Shown: positions 30,235 through 41,442, counted from the first letter of the stretch. The stretch: DNA of 64,000 bases from Prorocentrum cordatum (GCA_963575745.1 CAUYUJ010016059.1:1316349-1380348); one strand, 5' to 3'. Notes: generated by a model not told the origin, from the sequence alone. Numbers and translations: made by a program.

Positions 30235-30935
30235 ATCATGTCGGCTGCGGGCGCGCAATGGTAGACAACCGGCGCGGCACACAAGCCGTGCGCAATGCTA
30301 GGTGTCACCGAAACGTGTCCACAAAAAGGAAGCGCCCCTGGAGCGCACTTGCTGTAACCTCCCGGACCCTGGGGGACCGTCTCCCGGGAGTGCGCACTTC
30401 AAGACGCAAGCCAAACTGCGGGCCCTAGTTTCGGGGGCCCTGACCCAGCCGACGAGCGGCTGGCCGCAAAAGCAAGAGCTGTGACGCGACATCTCGAGTT
30501 CTTGTTTATGGTACTCTAAACTTTGTGGGGTGGTGGCCACGCGCGCGGCTGGAGAACCGCTGGAGCTCCCCGAGGACCTAGATGACTTTCTCTGCTAATG
30601 AGTGGTGGGAATCCCCAGGCCCCGACTGATTCCTCACGTCCGTTTTCGGCCGCATTATATCTTGTGCGAGTGAGGCTCAGCGCCTGCGTTGTACTTGCGC
30701 CCCGCCCTGTGGACACCCTGTACTTGGCCCTGGAGTATCTGTTGTGCACGCGAACTTCTCTTGGCTGATTGCGGCGGTGGATGCAGAAGGCAGCGAGCAA
30801 GATCTCAAGAACAAGAATACGACCGCAGTGATCATTTGCTTGCAGCGGGCGCCTTTGACCGAGAAGGATGGCGTCGACACTTGCAGCGGCTCTCCACACG
30901 CTCTTGGCGGAGCCCCTAGTACTGCCAGGTGGAAG
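30235..30935. other. weak coding scraps
   Basis: A plus frame at 30741-30940 reads VHANFSWLIAAVDAEGSEQD and NKNTTAVIICLQRAPLTEKD, with plausible composition, and runs into the TIR element at 30946. Not assignable. Confidence 0.3.
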
Positions 30936-30945
30936 GTGCCCTGAG

Positions 30946-31195
30946 CCTTTGTGGGCCCCGGAAACGACAGGGCCGTTTTTTCACCGTTTCCAAAAAAAAA
31001 TGCCCCTTGAAAGTGGAAACGGCAAAAAAACGGCGACCGGAAACGGCGAAAAAACAGCTCCAGGATTGGAACCGGAACCGAAACCGGTCAAAAAACGGCG
31101 ACGGAACCGGTAACAAAACGGCGTCGGAACCGGCAAAAACACGGCAAAACGGAACCGGTAAAAAAACTGCCCTGTCGTTTTCCAGGGCCCACTAA
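30946..31195. mobile_element. 250-bp TIR element with 8-bp target-site duplication
   Basis: GCCCTGAG is duplicated at 30938-30945 and 31196-31203. The ends are about 45-bp inverted repeats: tttgtgggccccggaaacga then cagggccgttttttcacc, against ttagtgggccctggaaaacg then acagggcagtttttttacc. The interior is made of roughly 20-bp AACGGcgAcGGAACCGG-like units. No coding capacity. Seen directly: TIR and TSD. Inference: a recent non-autonomous DNA transposon, possibly acting as an intron. Confidence 0.85.
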
Positions 31196-31209
31196 GCCCT
31201 GAGTTCCTT

Positions 31210-32265
31210 CCCGATCCGCCCGTGATGCAGCTTCCCGCAGTGTGGCTCCGATGCCCTGGCTGGCATGGTGACCGCGCTCGTCCCATGGCAACCGCTTGCG
31301 GTCACGCCGTTCGTTTTCACGGGTGGGCGGACTTCCGCCGACACGCCGCATGACGCCCTCGTATACGCTCATAACTTTGACAACATAGCCTACTTCGCCG
31401 AAGAAGTTGGCAACAGGCAGAAATGGACGAATATCAGTGGCGAGCGGATCGAACGCCTGGGCATATCTGCGCCTTGGCTTATGCCTCGCTTGTGAGGATG
31501 TGGGCGTTTGCTGTGATCGCGCCCCCGCCGTCCGACATTACGCACTTGGGCACAAAAACCGTGCTGCGCATCGGATGTCATGGTAGTGCAGAAGCCCCTG
31601 GTGAGCTACCAGACTAAACCTTCACCCTCTCTATGGGTCAATGTTTCGTGAGTTCAAGGTCGTGCTTGACCCAGAAATATGTTGGAGACCCCCCGGGGGA
31701 AAGAAACAAAAACAAACAACAAAAAACGCACCGCCGTGGATCGGCTGGGGATGGGCCTCCGAAAAAAAAAGACCCGCAGTCAGGCTTGTTGTTCGACGTG
31801 CGCGTCCGTGCTCAGCTGCGTTCGGAATGCCCGAAAGTCCTCCTACACTGCGTGGTGCGGAGGGCAGTCGGGCAGCGGGTCGTGCTCAGCGAAGACAGCG
31901 CACAAGCACGAGCGGCAAGGCGCTGGACGAAGCCAGCGGTACGCATACTTCACCAGCTCACCGCGAGGAGGCGGCGCGCGTCCAGCTTCTCAATGGACCA
32001 GCGATGGACCATTAGCATCACTCGACGGCGGAGAGTAGCAGACGCACCGCACGGGGCAGCGCGCAAGCAGAGCTCAAGCAGCAAGCAGCTCAACCCACCG
32101 ACTCTAGACCATGGCTGGCAGGCTTGAGCCAAGAGCGGGAGCGTGCGCTGGTGAGGGGTCTGAACCAAAACGGCGACGGAAGAGGGGGAAGGGGAGCAAC
32201 CCAGCGCGCGAAGGGAGCGCGTGTCTCCTTATGCCCAAGCCTCGCGCGCGCCGCTGGCCGAGCCA
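31210..32265. other. no gene resolved
   Basis: Several overlapping plus-strand frames (31633-32127) have fair composition, for example KTRSQACCSTCASVLSCVRN, but none is clearly superior and no motif is recognised. A-runs at 31710-31770 make frame calls unreliable. Confidence 0.3.
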
Positions 32266-32267
32266 CT

Positions 32268-32370
32268 CAGGAGGAGGAGGAGGAGGAGGAGGAAGAGGAG
32301 GAGGAGGAGGAGGAGGAGGAGGAGGAGGGGGAGGTCAGGGAAGAGGAGGAGGGAGAAGGGCGGAGATGGC
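32268..32370. repeat. (GAG)n tract
   Basis: About 100 bp of near-perfect GAG/GGA triplets. Confidence 0.85.
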
Positions 32371-32529
32371 TGGAGATTTGAAATGGGAGGCCTGCGCAGG
32401 GAGGGGGGGGGGGCGCTAGCGGGAGACGGCGGGCGGGCGGGCGGCGGCAGTGCTCCTGAGAGCAGCCTGCTGGCACTGGCCCTGCCCTCCGGCAGCCTCC
32501 TGGCGAAGGGCCCGCTCCTCGATTCGGCA

Positions 32530-32702
32530 GCGAGCAAGGGATGGAAGGAGAATGCCTTCTCAGAAGGCGCCGAGGATTCTACGAAATCCTCGCGCCCTCT
32601 GAGCAGTCCTCTGTGCCTGTCGGGGAGGCTCCGGAAACTGCTCAGAAGGCCGGGGGACTTCCGAGCTTTCGAAGAAGGCCCACCCCTTCTCACGACCCAC
32701 CC
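32530..32702. mobile_element. CCTTCTCAGAAGG-family TIR element (family I2)
   Basis: Left: gggatggaaggagaatgcct then tctcagaaggcgcc. Right: cttcgaagaaggcccacccc then ttctcacgacccacccag. The right half is the inverted complement of the left. The right end reads …cacccag|GGTTCGCCGCCGATC, nearly the same as …ccccag|GGCTCGCCGCCGATC at the right end of the 35.3-kb copy, so the flank or acceptor region is conserved too. Confidence 0.6.
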
Positions 32703-32709
32703 AGGGTTC

Positions 32710-34095
32710 GCCGCCGATCGATGCCCTCGCCTTCGCCCCGACATCCGCGTCGCGAAAGAGGTCACGGCGATGGGGGGGCATGCAACGTTCGGACTCCGGG
32801 GGGCCTTCCCGGGCCCACGGACCGTGGGAAACCTGCTCTGGCTGAAAAACGGTCCCCGGCGCGGGCTCCAGGCCTGTGGCCTCTGGGGATCCACGTAGTG
32901 AGGAAGCACAACGTCGGACGTCTGGGAAGGCTGCAGGGCAATGCCTATGCGTCAGGGTCGTGTTGTGACGACCCGCACGTTGGTTTCTGACACCGCCTGG
33001 ATCGTTCAGCCTTGCACGATCGCCAGTGTCCAACAGTGCGGATCGTTCAAATTGGCCGATTCTGGGACACTGGCAGCGTTCAGCCTTGGACGCCGCGCTG
33101 GGGTCTCCACCACGTCGACGCGACACGAGCCTACCGTAAGGGCACTGCCTGTACTACAGGCGCTCCCTCAGGACAGTGTCTCAGACATCCGCGCACTCTG
33201 AGGGGAGTGCCTCAGCCCCCTCCCTGATCCCTCCCCCCTCCGCGAGGATCGAGGATCAAAGGCTCTGAAGCTTTTGGGATCCCTTCCACTGCCTCAGGGG
33301 GCCTCCAGAGATCGCTGAAAATCCCCGGAGACATCCCCATCCATGGTCTTCCTCGCTCATCCCCTCTCCGTCCAAATCACCCTCGTTCCGCGCTTCGCCT
33401 ACTCTCTCCTCGCCCCTCGCTCCCTCCTTCCCGAACCCCCCTTATCGTGGAAGATGTTTGCCTATGTTGGGTCCTTTGCTGTGCCTCGAGACCGTCACAG
33501 AACGACTCAGGCTGCAAAGCTGTTCCTGGGGAATCGGGTCTCCGCTTTGGAAAAAACACGGCGTCGACAGTCCGGTTCGCTGCCTCCCTCCTCGCTTCTT
33601 GAGAATCGGGGGGTCGGAGCTCGACGATCCAGGCTTTTCAAAGTTGCCATCCCGTTGTGGGGGGCTCTGGAAGCTTTCTGGAGGCGTCTCCGCCTCGCTC
33701 CGCCCTCCTCGCAGCTTGCTTCTTCCTCGTCTTACTCTCCTCGCTCCTCCTCGGTCCTCGCTGCTTCTAGCTCCTTCCTCTCTCCTTCATGTTCCTTCTG
33801 CTCCTCCCCCTTCACCTCCTCCTCGAAGCCTTGAAACTGCGGGTAGGTCTGGCAATGCCTTGAACCCAAGCTCCCTCCTCGTCATCCTCTCATTTCTTCC
33901 TGGCTCCCTCCTCGCTCCTCGCTCATCGTCCCTCCTCGTGGATCGAAGGCCGAGGTTCCAGGTTCGGAAAACAGGATGAGGATACCAGCGACGAGGATAA
34001 GCATTCAAAGCTGCATCCCCCGCAAATGTTGAAGCGACCTTCAATGCAACGGTGTGGGTCCAAAGTCCCCCAGTTGGGGGTGGGGGTCGATAAAC
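32710..34095. other. no gene resolved
   Basis: Unique sequence to about 33.3 kb, then a C/T-rich stretch (33340-33950) with serine/proline frames. Nothing recognised. Confidence 0.4.
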
Positions 34096-34099
34096 TCAG

Positions 34100-34202
34100 A
34101 ATCGTCCTCATCCTCCACCTCCTCTTTCTCCTCTTTCTTCTCCTCCTCCTCCTCCTCCTCCTCCTCCTCCTCCTCATCATCATCATCATCATCATCATCA
34201 AC
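34100..34202. repeat. (CTC)n followed by (ATC)n
   Basis: CTC triplets from about 34105 to 34174 pass directly into nine or more ATC triplets. Confidence 0.85.
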
Positions 34203-34619
34203 ATAGCATTACCCGTCTGCACTAAACCAGCTGATGCAGCTGGCACTGGTGCCTGAAGTATTTACGGACCCACCCTGCCCAGCGAGAGTTCGTGGGAGCC
34301 TGTCAACCTCCAGCTGCTGAGAGCGAAGAGGGAAGCAACATGGAAAGCGGCACTGGAACCATCCCAGAGCAGTTCCCCCATTCCCTCACCACACTCCAGT
34401 GCCCACCACCTCCTTCATACCATCATCCTGCGTACTGTTCCTCATCTTCAAATCCCTCTTGCACCTCAACCTCGCCTCACCTCCTCATCCATCATCTCAT
34501 CACCTCATTCATCCGTTTCCCCTCCCTCCTCCGCGTTCTCTTGTCCTCATCCTCCAAGCTACACGTCCGCCCATCCTCATCCGCCGTCCCATCCTTCTCA
34601 TGCTCCTCCTCCTCCGACT

Positions 34620-35320
34620 CCCCCCTTGTCCTTTTTCTCATCACCCTTCTCGGCATCAAGCTGGTCGAAGAGACTCTTTTGTCCCTCCGCCTCGCGCGGC
34701 AGCGCAGGGCAGACCCCTCGGAGGCGGAGGCGTGGTGGAGCCTGCTGCCCAGCTGGCTGCTGCCCCGCGGCGCTGGGGGCAGGCCAAGCCATGGTCCAAG
34801 GCCAGGCGGGCCTCCAGGCGTCACCGCCTTGTCCACCAGGCGTCGGCGCTCCAGCTGGCGCCAGCCCTCTCCAAGGAGGCGTCGCTCCGCAACTGCACTG
34901 CACTCTGATCGCCTGGCTTGGGCTAGCTCTTCGGGCGAGCCCGCTGTGTGATTGGCTTGACAGTTCGCGGGAGGCCGAGGTCCTCCTCCGACGGCGTGAC
35001 GGTGCTTCCCTGCGCGTCCCGGAGTGGAGGGCCTTCTGCACGTCAGCTATGAGAGGTTTAGGCCTCATCGCTCTCCGTCGGATCAAGGAGCGGCGCGTCG
35101 AGGGCGCACCCGTGGTCCAGCCAGGTGACGTCGACGGGCTCGGCCAAGCTGGCTCGGCAGCGGCGAAGCCATCTCAGACGAGCGGATGCAGATCTGGGAC
35201 AAGCCCTCTCGGCCTTCCGATGTCCCCGCGGTCGAGCGGGACGCGCCGAGCTCCCTCGCTCTCATCACAGTGGGCCAGGTGCTCGAGGTGGCCAGGACCT
35301 TCCCTCGGCAGCGAACGAGG
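34620..35320 (+). CDS. candidate exons upstream of the LLNA exon
   Basis: One plus frame reads SPLCDWLDSSREAEVLLRRR … FCTSAMRGLGLIALRRIKER (about 34935-35110). A second reads ISDERMQIWDKPSRPSDVPA … LALITVGQVLEVARTFPRQR (about 35165-35320). Both resemble coding sequence, but they are in different frames and I could not find a splice pair that joins them. Strand is supported by the downstream exon at 35418-35535. No family recognised. Confidence 0.3.
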
Positions 35321-35417
35321 GGAGGAAATGATAAGGAGAAGGCCCTCTCAAGCGGCGGGGCTTCTTAGAAGCGCCCCGGCCTTCTGAGAAGGCCCGCACC
35401 TTCTCACTTCCCCCCAG
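35321..35417 (+). mobile_element. CCTTCTCAGAAGG-family TIR element as an apparent intron
   Basis: Left: ggggaggaaatgataaggag then aaggccctctcaagcggcgg. Right: ccttctgagaaggcccgcac then cttctcacttccccccag, which is the inverted complement in outline. The right end is a textbook acceptor (pyrimidine run plus CAG) directly followed by a coding exon. The donor is not certain. Confidence 0.65.
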
Positions 35418-35535
35418 GGCTCGCCGCCGATCCCAGAAGGTCACAGGCTTGCGCTGGGACAACTTCCACCCCAGGTGCCTGCTGCACCTCAGCCCTGAGC
35501 TGCTGCAGGCCTTCGTCCACTTGCTGAATGCATAG
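35418..35535 (+). CDS. candidate terminal exon, unknown protein
   Basis: Following cttccccccag, the plus frame reads ARRRSQKVTGLRWDNFHPRC then LLHLSPELLQAFVHLLNA and a TAG at 35533-35535. Natural, helix-rich composition. The exon begins exactly at the end of a TIR element. Function unknown. Confidence 0.45.
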
Positions 35536-35929
35536 GAAGTGCTGCCGACGATGTCAGGCTTCTAGCTCGCATGTCTTCCTGCCGAAGCCCCCGCCACAGC
35601 GTGGCCGCCGTCCGATTGTGTTCCTCTGCATGTGAGGGCGCGTCTGGAGCCGCACCCGCAAGAAGGAGGTCAAGAGGTGGGAGCTGGAGTACGACCAACA
35701 CTTCTTCTGGGCCAAGAGCTCGGACACAGCGGCAGACCGAGCGGCGCGCGTGCACAACTTTCTGACGGCGCAAGCGCGCAGGCGAATTATGATCGGTGAC
35801 TCAATGTGTTCCGCTCTTACGCATTGTTACGAGGACGTTCCGCATGGGACTCTCTCTGAGTGTGCCAGTCACTACGGATTCCGTACCGCCCTTCTTCGCT
35901 CCGTTTGCTCCCTCTAGCGAAGTCCCCGC

Positions 35930-37775
35930 CGTGTCAGAGGGCTTGCGGCCACCTCGCGGGCCGCCTTGCCAAACGGGACGGTGGTGGCCGGGTGTTCCTG
36001 CACCACTGGGGCTGTGAAACTGCTCGCGCATTGCGGTTTGAAGGAGGTCGCCATCCAGGCTCGCGCGCGCCGTTCTGTGATTGTGATTGATGGCATCAAG
36101 CTGTATGCGATCGGCGGTGTCAGAACGGTGGCGGCCCAGCTTGTGCGGGCAGTCTTAAAAATCATAGGAGCTACGCGCGGCAGCTCGAACTCCCAAACCA
36201 TTTGAGTAAGACGTGCTGGATGGTGTCGGGTAACGAGCTGCTGGAGGTTCTCCTGAGAAACCCTTCCTGGCCTCTCGGCTGGGAGCTGTTATCCTACGCC
36301 CATCGAGACTTGGGCGGAGACAAGGGCGACGGTACTCATCGCCGCTTGCCCTTCCAACACTGGAGAATAACCAACGCTCTCTCTTCCTCCGCCCGATTCC
36401 GAAACATCGGCCGCGGTCGCTGAAGTCCTCGGGTTTTCCGTGCGGGGCCAACCGCGAAGGCTGTGCGGGGAGCGGCTCTCCTTGTCGTCGTTGCGTGCTC
36501 TTTGGGTGGAGGCGGTTCGCAGCAGTGTCCCCCTCCGGCCAGGCTCGTCCAGTGCGCTGTGGAGCAGCGACCTGCTGGTGCACACGTCCGTATCATCGGT
36601 CTGGTGGCACAGGACGGTTTCGAAAGAGGTGCTGCTGGGTGACGTCGCAATTGCCGCCCTCCTCCTCACACACAATCGCGTAGAATGGGCTCTTGATGTG
36701 AGGCGAGGGGCCATCGCCGACCGTGAAGTCAGATGGCGGTCTCTCGATCATTTTTCGCCCAAGTTTCTGGAATTGCACTTTGAGCGGGAGTGCTGGGATG
36801 CGGGTATGGCCGACGAGCTCAGTCGTCAATCGTTCGCCGTTGAACGGTCGGTCCCCATCTGCTCCCGTCCCGCCCCTTGGTTCCTCAATATTGCAAACCT
36901 GGTCCAACCAGCGCTCGAATGTCCTGCGCGGGCGTCTGGCCAATCGCTACTGGTGCCAAGATCGCTTTTCGGCGAAGTGTGAAGATATCCGCCCTGATAG
37001 CCTCCGCCGTGGGGTTCGAGGCGCCTTGTTCAATCGTAATTGCGGCTGCCCTCGCTTAGCGGCCTGGCGACGCGATGAGATGTCGACGGGTGTCTCGACA
37101 GCCTCGGCGTTTGTACGCCGGGTTGGGGGCATAGCCCAGGTGGCTTTCGCTCGAGGCATTTTCCCCGACCCCTCCCCTTGGCTCCCTCATGGGGCTCCTG
37201 ACCCCTCCTCTTGCAACCTTCCCGGGCTCAACTGGCCAGGACGGGCTGTATTTGGACCCTGGGCCTCATGTGTTCGGTGGCGGGTCGGCTTTTGAGGGCG
37301 CGATCCCATCGTTGGGTGTGGCGGGATGGTCGGCGGTGTTCGACGGAGACTGGGACGTGCTCAGTTCCTTCTGGGAATGGTGCCGCTCGACGAGACCCCC
37401 CTCCAATCGGCTAGGCACGGCGAAGTTTGTGCCGTCCTCCAGCTCACTCGCAGCGCTGTGCATTCCCAGGGGTACACATCGCAATAAGACTGTGCTGGCA
37501 CGGCTTGCGCCTCTGACGTCCGCGCCGCGCCCAGGCTCCACACCCCTCGGGCCAACAGGCGAGCCCTAGCCCACGGCAAGCTTCACGGCGCTGCTGCCAA
37601 GAAAGTGCCAGCGCGCTGCAGCACTGCCGACGTCTTGGATGGTTTGCCCACTCGGGTTCAATGGCTTGGTAATCGCGCGGCGGCAAATGTGCTCGCTGTG
37701 GGGCCGAGTCGTATCGCTGTTCAGAGCAGGATCGTCTTACGGATCATGGGTGCCACGCAGTTGGGCGAGACAGGA
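35930..37775 (+). pseudogene. decayed non-LTR retrotransposon: reverse transcriptase and RNase H-like region
   Basis: Plus-strand pieces in changing frames follow the order of an RT-RNase H protein. (1) 35966-36205: PNGTVVAGCSCTTGAVKLLA and RRSVIVIDGIKLYAIGGVRT, matching an [IV]-[VI]-A-G-C-S box and the palm catalytic box, here V-I-D-G-I where an active enzyme has [YV]-x-D-D. (2) 36202-36423: SYAHRDLGGDKGDGTHRRLP and QHWRITNALSSSARFRNI, matching the post-palm DLG-x-D … R segment. (3) 36386-36982: AAVAEVLGFSVRGQPRRL and onward. (4) 36930-37160: DIRPDSLRRGVRGALFNRN. (5) 37240-37340: FGGGSAFEGAIPSLGVAGWS, like an RNase H first strand, then 37600-37690: VPARCSTADVLDGLPTRVQW then LGNRAAANVLAV, like its C-terminal G-N-x-A-A-D helix with the Asp replaced by Asn. 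At least four frame changes and lost catalytic Asp mean it is dead. Assignments come from remembered family motifs. Confidence 0.55.
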
Positions 37776-37779
37776 GGCC

Positions 37780-38260
37780 TCCATTTCGGGCGAACGGTCT
37801 TGCCACCCTTTCCTCATCTCCTGGCTTTGGCGTGTTGGGCTGGGCGAACTTCCACCAAGGAGCGATGATGCTGACAGCTCGAGTCGTCCTCCCCAAGCGT
37901 GCGGCAATCCCTCGGGTGCTGGCAGCCCGGCTGCCCCCCCATCCGAGGGGGTAAGCCGATGCCTGGGCTGGCCTCGGGCCGTGGCACACCCGCGGTCACT
38001 CCTGCCTAGGAGCTCCCGTCGAGGGCCCTGGCGGGGCCACTGGCGAGCGCAATTGTCATCTGCACCACGCGTGGGCACGTCGGCCACCCAGGTGCGTTTG
38101 GGGGTCGGTGTGCTCTCGCGTCAGATTGCCGTGGGCCCCGTTCGAGCGCGCGGGAACGCCAGTTGCCTCGGATCTCGCGTGCCAAGCACTGATCTAAACG
38201 CAAAGAGCGAGTCGGCTCGGCGGCCTTACTGTCTCATTCTACCTGGAAGTTTCTAGCCGC
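37780..38260. other. no gene resolved
   Basis: Open on both strands (plus to 38256, minus 37737-38087), arginine/serine-rich; may be the 3' flank of the retrotransposon. Confidence 0.3.
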
Positions 38261-38460
38261 CAAGTTTGGCCTTCCGGAGGTCTCCTTTGGGCCCCGCCCC
38301 TCCCCTCATCCCAGGTTGGTCCGATCTGTCCCGAGGCCTAACCCTTGTTTCTTACCCCTCTCGTGCCGAAGCTTCGCAACTTGGACGGCGGGTCCTGGAG
38401 AGGAGGAAGCGGGCTACGCTCGCCGACGGGTTCGACGAGGAGGAAGAGGTTCGATGTTTG

Positions 38461-38730
38461 TTAGTTGCGCGTGAACTGGTTGACCCGTTTGGTCAGTGCG
38501 GAGCTCCTCACGTGTTCCTTCTGCTCCACATACTCACCTTCTCCTTCCTCTTCGTCCTCCTTCTCCTCCCAGCGAACGCGATAGCCAAGTGGAACATCGC
38601 TAGATGCTCCGCACTGAGCAACCCCATCATCGTAGTTATCCGCTATCCCATGCTTTAGGCCACGAGGTTGGAATCCACATTCATCGAGAAACACCACAAG
38701 TCTGCTGGTGAAAGGAACAACTCGTGCCAT
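38461..38730 (-). CDS. candidate coding fragment, possibly a DDE transposase remnant
   Basis: The minus frame reads RVVPFTSRLVVFLDECGFQP then RGLKHGIADNYDDGVAQCGA, then an acidic stretch EEKEDEEEGEGEYVEQKEHV and a stop. The string L-V-V-F-L-D-E-x-G-F resembles the second catalytic Asp-Glu block of Tc1/IS630-type DDE transposases ([VI]-x-[FL]-x-D-E-[ST]-x-F), but no other catalytic Asp or WGG-type context is seen, and the acidic tail comes from a CTC-type microsatellite. Weak. Confidence 0.25.
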   Translation of the reverse strand: MARVVPFTSRLVVFLDECGFQPRGLKHGIADNYDDGVAQCGASSDVPLGYRVRWEEKEDEEEGEGEYVEQKEHVRSSALTKRVNQFTRN

Positions 38731-38754
38731 AACTGACAGCAGCTGTAACTATCT

Positions 38755-39100
38755 TCTTCGTCCTCCTCGTCCTCCTCGTATTCCTCCTCCTTCTCCTCCT
38801 CCTCCTCCTCCTCCTCCAACTCCTCTCCCTCCTCCCTCTCCCGTCTTTCCGCCTCCAGAGGCCCCTCCTCCTTCTGTTTCCCGTTTCGCCACTCCTTCAC
38901 GCCTCCTCCCTGCACTCTTCCACTGTGTCCTGTCCCCTGTTTCCTGTTTCCAAGAATTCCTCTTCTCCCTCCTCCCCGACTCCTTAGCCTCCCTCTTCAT
39001 AGAACTACTCTTCACTCATACTCGTCCCCACCTCCTCCCTCTTCCTCCCACGCTCATCCTCCGGCCCGTGACGAGGGAGAAGACGACGAAAACAACAGCA
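38755..39100. repeat. CTC/TCC-rich tract
   Basis: Imperfect CTC triplets 38755-38830, then C/T-rich sequence. Frames are low-complexity. Confidence 0.7.
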
Positions 39101-39530
39101 ATGACGACGACGAGAACTATGCCATCGACCACGGAGGGAAACGGAGTCTGGACCCCGGGATATGCCCCCAAGACCAACTTTTCTTGGGGGTCCCGATGCG
39201 GTGCGGTGACAGACCTTGCCGTGACTCAGGAACCCCCAGAGACCTCACCGCACGGTTCGTCACCGCATGGTCTTGTGACCTTGGAGGCCCCAACTGCCCG
39301 AGACGCCCTCGGACAACAACCCGAGTCCGCAAAAACGTGCGGCCACCTCGAAGCCCCACCGACTCTCCACACGCTGCGCTCACCGCACCGCTGGTGAGAC
39401 CCCAATCTTCCTCCCGACTCGTTCTGTTGACAGCTCCGGGACCCAGGGTGTGGCCCAGGGAGCTCGAAAACAACGAACAAAACTCCAAGGCCAGCCTCTC
39501 TCAATACCCGCTTCCTCCATGACAAGAAAT
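39100..39530. other. unassigned, open on both strands
   Basis: A plus frame reads PGYAPKTNFSWGSRCGAVTD then LAVTQEPPETSPHGSSPHGL. The region has internal short repeats around tcaccgca. No confident gene. Confidence 0.3.
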
Positions 39531-39539
39531 CGGAAACTG

Positions 39540-39566
39540 CTGACGACGACGACGACGACGAGAACA

Positions 39567-39618
<52 letters not shown>

Positions 39619-39960
39619 CCCCCCCGGGCGGGGCTCCTCCTCGCGGCAAGGCGCGCGGGCCGGGCCTCCCCACCCCCTGGCCTCCGTTGGGGCGGCACGG
39701 ATCCATCTCTGCCAAAGAGGGGCAGCTTGTGGCCGTCTCCCTCGCCGTCTTCGGTGTATTCGGCGACTTCGTCGAGGTCGTCTTCGTCGGCGGCATCGGC
39801 GCCGTCGTCTTCATCATCGTCTTCGGCGTCCTCTTCGGCGTCTTCGTCGTCGTGCTAGCCGGCGTCGTTCTCTGCAGCGCTCTCGCCATCGCCGTCGTCA
39901 GCGGCGTCGTCGCCAAAATTTCCTTGGCTGCTCAGCCTCCGTTCTCCCTAGAAGAAAGCA
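39540..39960. repeat. (GAC)n then degenerate GTC/TTC triplets
   Basis: Pure GAC triplets 39541-39617, then a C-rich gap, then about 200 bp of GTCGTCTTCGGC-type triplets. The latter makes a 183-codon plus frame look like a multi-pass membrane protein (VFGVFGDFVEVVFVGGIGAV), an artefact of the repeat. Confidence 0.7.
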
Positions 39961-40348
39961 AGTCACGGAAGTGTTTGGTCGTCCCCATGAAGCCCCAATA
40001 GCGCTCCAAACCGCGCGCAAAGCAGACACAACGCATCTCCCTCACATGGCGCTGTTGGGAGCTATTGGGCGCGATCGCGCGCTTTTTGGGCTCTGCACGG
40101 CGCTACCGAGGGCTATTCGGCGCTATGTGGCACTACTTGTGCGCTATTCGCCGATATGCATTCGATCCAAGACGAGCGGGAGCATCCGTGGTTTGCCAAA
40201 TAGCCCTCCGCCTAGGGCCATCCTCGAGGACGCCCGCAAGCTCGAGAAAGGAAGCTCAGACAAACATGGAATCGTGAGAACGTGACGAGGAGCAAAGCGA
40301 AGCCGTCACGATGATGAATGGACCTCTCGGCTGATAAGATCCCCACAG

Positions 40349-40573
40349 TGGCGACAGGCGACGTGGACACTGCTCCGAGTCCCAACGGCTAACCCTGCCC
40401 ACTGGGTCGCCCTCCTCTTCGACACGTTCCGCACGGCGGGCCTGGGCATCTCCACGCTGGGCAACGGCTGGATCGTCTTGTGCGTGTGGGTTTCGGTTTT
40501 TACCAGCGTGACGCTCGCAATGAAGATCATCAGAGGTGTGGACGGGAACATTCGCATGCTGGAATGCCCCTGA
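40349..40573 (+). CDS. candidate terminal exon with two hydrophobic segments
   Basis: After an acceptor (gatccccacag|TGG) the plus frame runs 74 codons: WRQATWTLLRVPTANPAHWV, ALLFDTFRTAGLGISTLGNG, WIVLCVWVSVFTSVTLAMKI, IRGVDGNIRMLECP and TGA. The WIVLCVWVSVFTSVTLAM part would span a membrane. No family recognised. The opposite strand is also open here. Confidence 0.3.
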   Translation, partial: WRQATWTLLRVPTANPAHWVALLFDTFRTAGLGISTLGNGWIVLCVWVSVFTSVTLAMKIIRGVDGNIRMLECP

Positions 40574-40911
40574 GTAGTTTGGGCGCGCTGATCGAAGGAA
40601 GTGCGGGACTGGTTGGAGGAGCGGCTGATGCTTGCTCCCAGGAGCTATCGGCAAGCCCACTGAGAATGCGTGGAAAGACGGTTTTCCTGGCACGCCGAAA
40701 GCCAGGCCCCCAGGAGCCCGCTTTCTGACTGGGCGCTGGGCCAGAGGGTCATTCCGCCGGGCAGCGTTTCATCTTCGCGCCTGGTCCAGTCGGACCTGGG
40801 ACAGATGAACATCCTCCAAGAACATGAGACCCTCCGCCGGCCAAAACACACAGAGCATCCAAGAGCACCCTCCCCAGGATGCACAAGAACATCAAACAAT
40901 AATGAAGAACA

Positions 40912-41442
40912 TTACGATACCCTCCCCGAACCGACCTGGATCTTATAACTCGGTCCGACTGTAGGTAAACCCCGTCCGTCAGCCTTGCATTTTTGACTGG
41001 GCAGAGCATGGATGACCAGAGGTTCTGCTAGATTGACAATTACTTGCGTCGCAGGCGAGCTGGGGTAATCATTCGGCCGACGCCAGTTTTGTCCACGAGA
41101 TTGAGCTTGGGCCTTGAGCACGACCTCGCCTGCATCCCCCTCGCATCAGCCAAAATCGCGGTCCGTGCTGGTCCGAGATCGGGACGCTCGATGGCTCTTT
41201 CCCCAAACCGACTTTCTCGGCGAGACCGTGAAACATGCGTTGGATGTTCGGAGATCCACGTCGCACTCTACGCATAGTTCCATGAACTCGACGAGAAAAT
41301 CAAGTCTGGTGTACATCAGTTCTGTGGTCAATCCCCTACTCGAGTGGAGGAGGTCCCAGACCTCCGACGCTGCGATGGCCTTTCCTACAACGTGGGCACC
41401 TGAAGGCCTCAGCCCGTATCCTCGGGAATTGCCTTTCATCAT
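40912..41442 (-). pseudogene. broken minus-strand coding locus, unknown
   Basis: The minus frame 41442-41146 reads GYGLRPSGAHVVGKAIAASE, VWDLLHSSRGLTTELMYTRL, DFLVEFMELCVECDVDLRTS, ending at a stop. A second frame (41121-40912) reads NWRRPNDYPSSPATQVIVNL then AEPLVIHALPSQKCKADGRG. Both have natural composition and the same strand. A stop and a frame change lie between them. No domain recognised. Confidence 0.3.

Noticed and set aside
39450-40001. 183-codon plus frame that looks like a multi-pass membrane protein.
   Set aside because: The hydrophobic part is a translated GTC/TTC triplet repeat preceded by pure GAC repeats.
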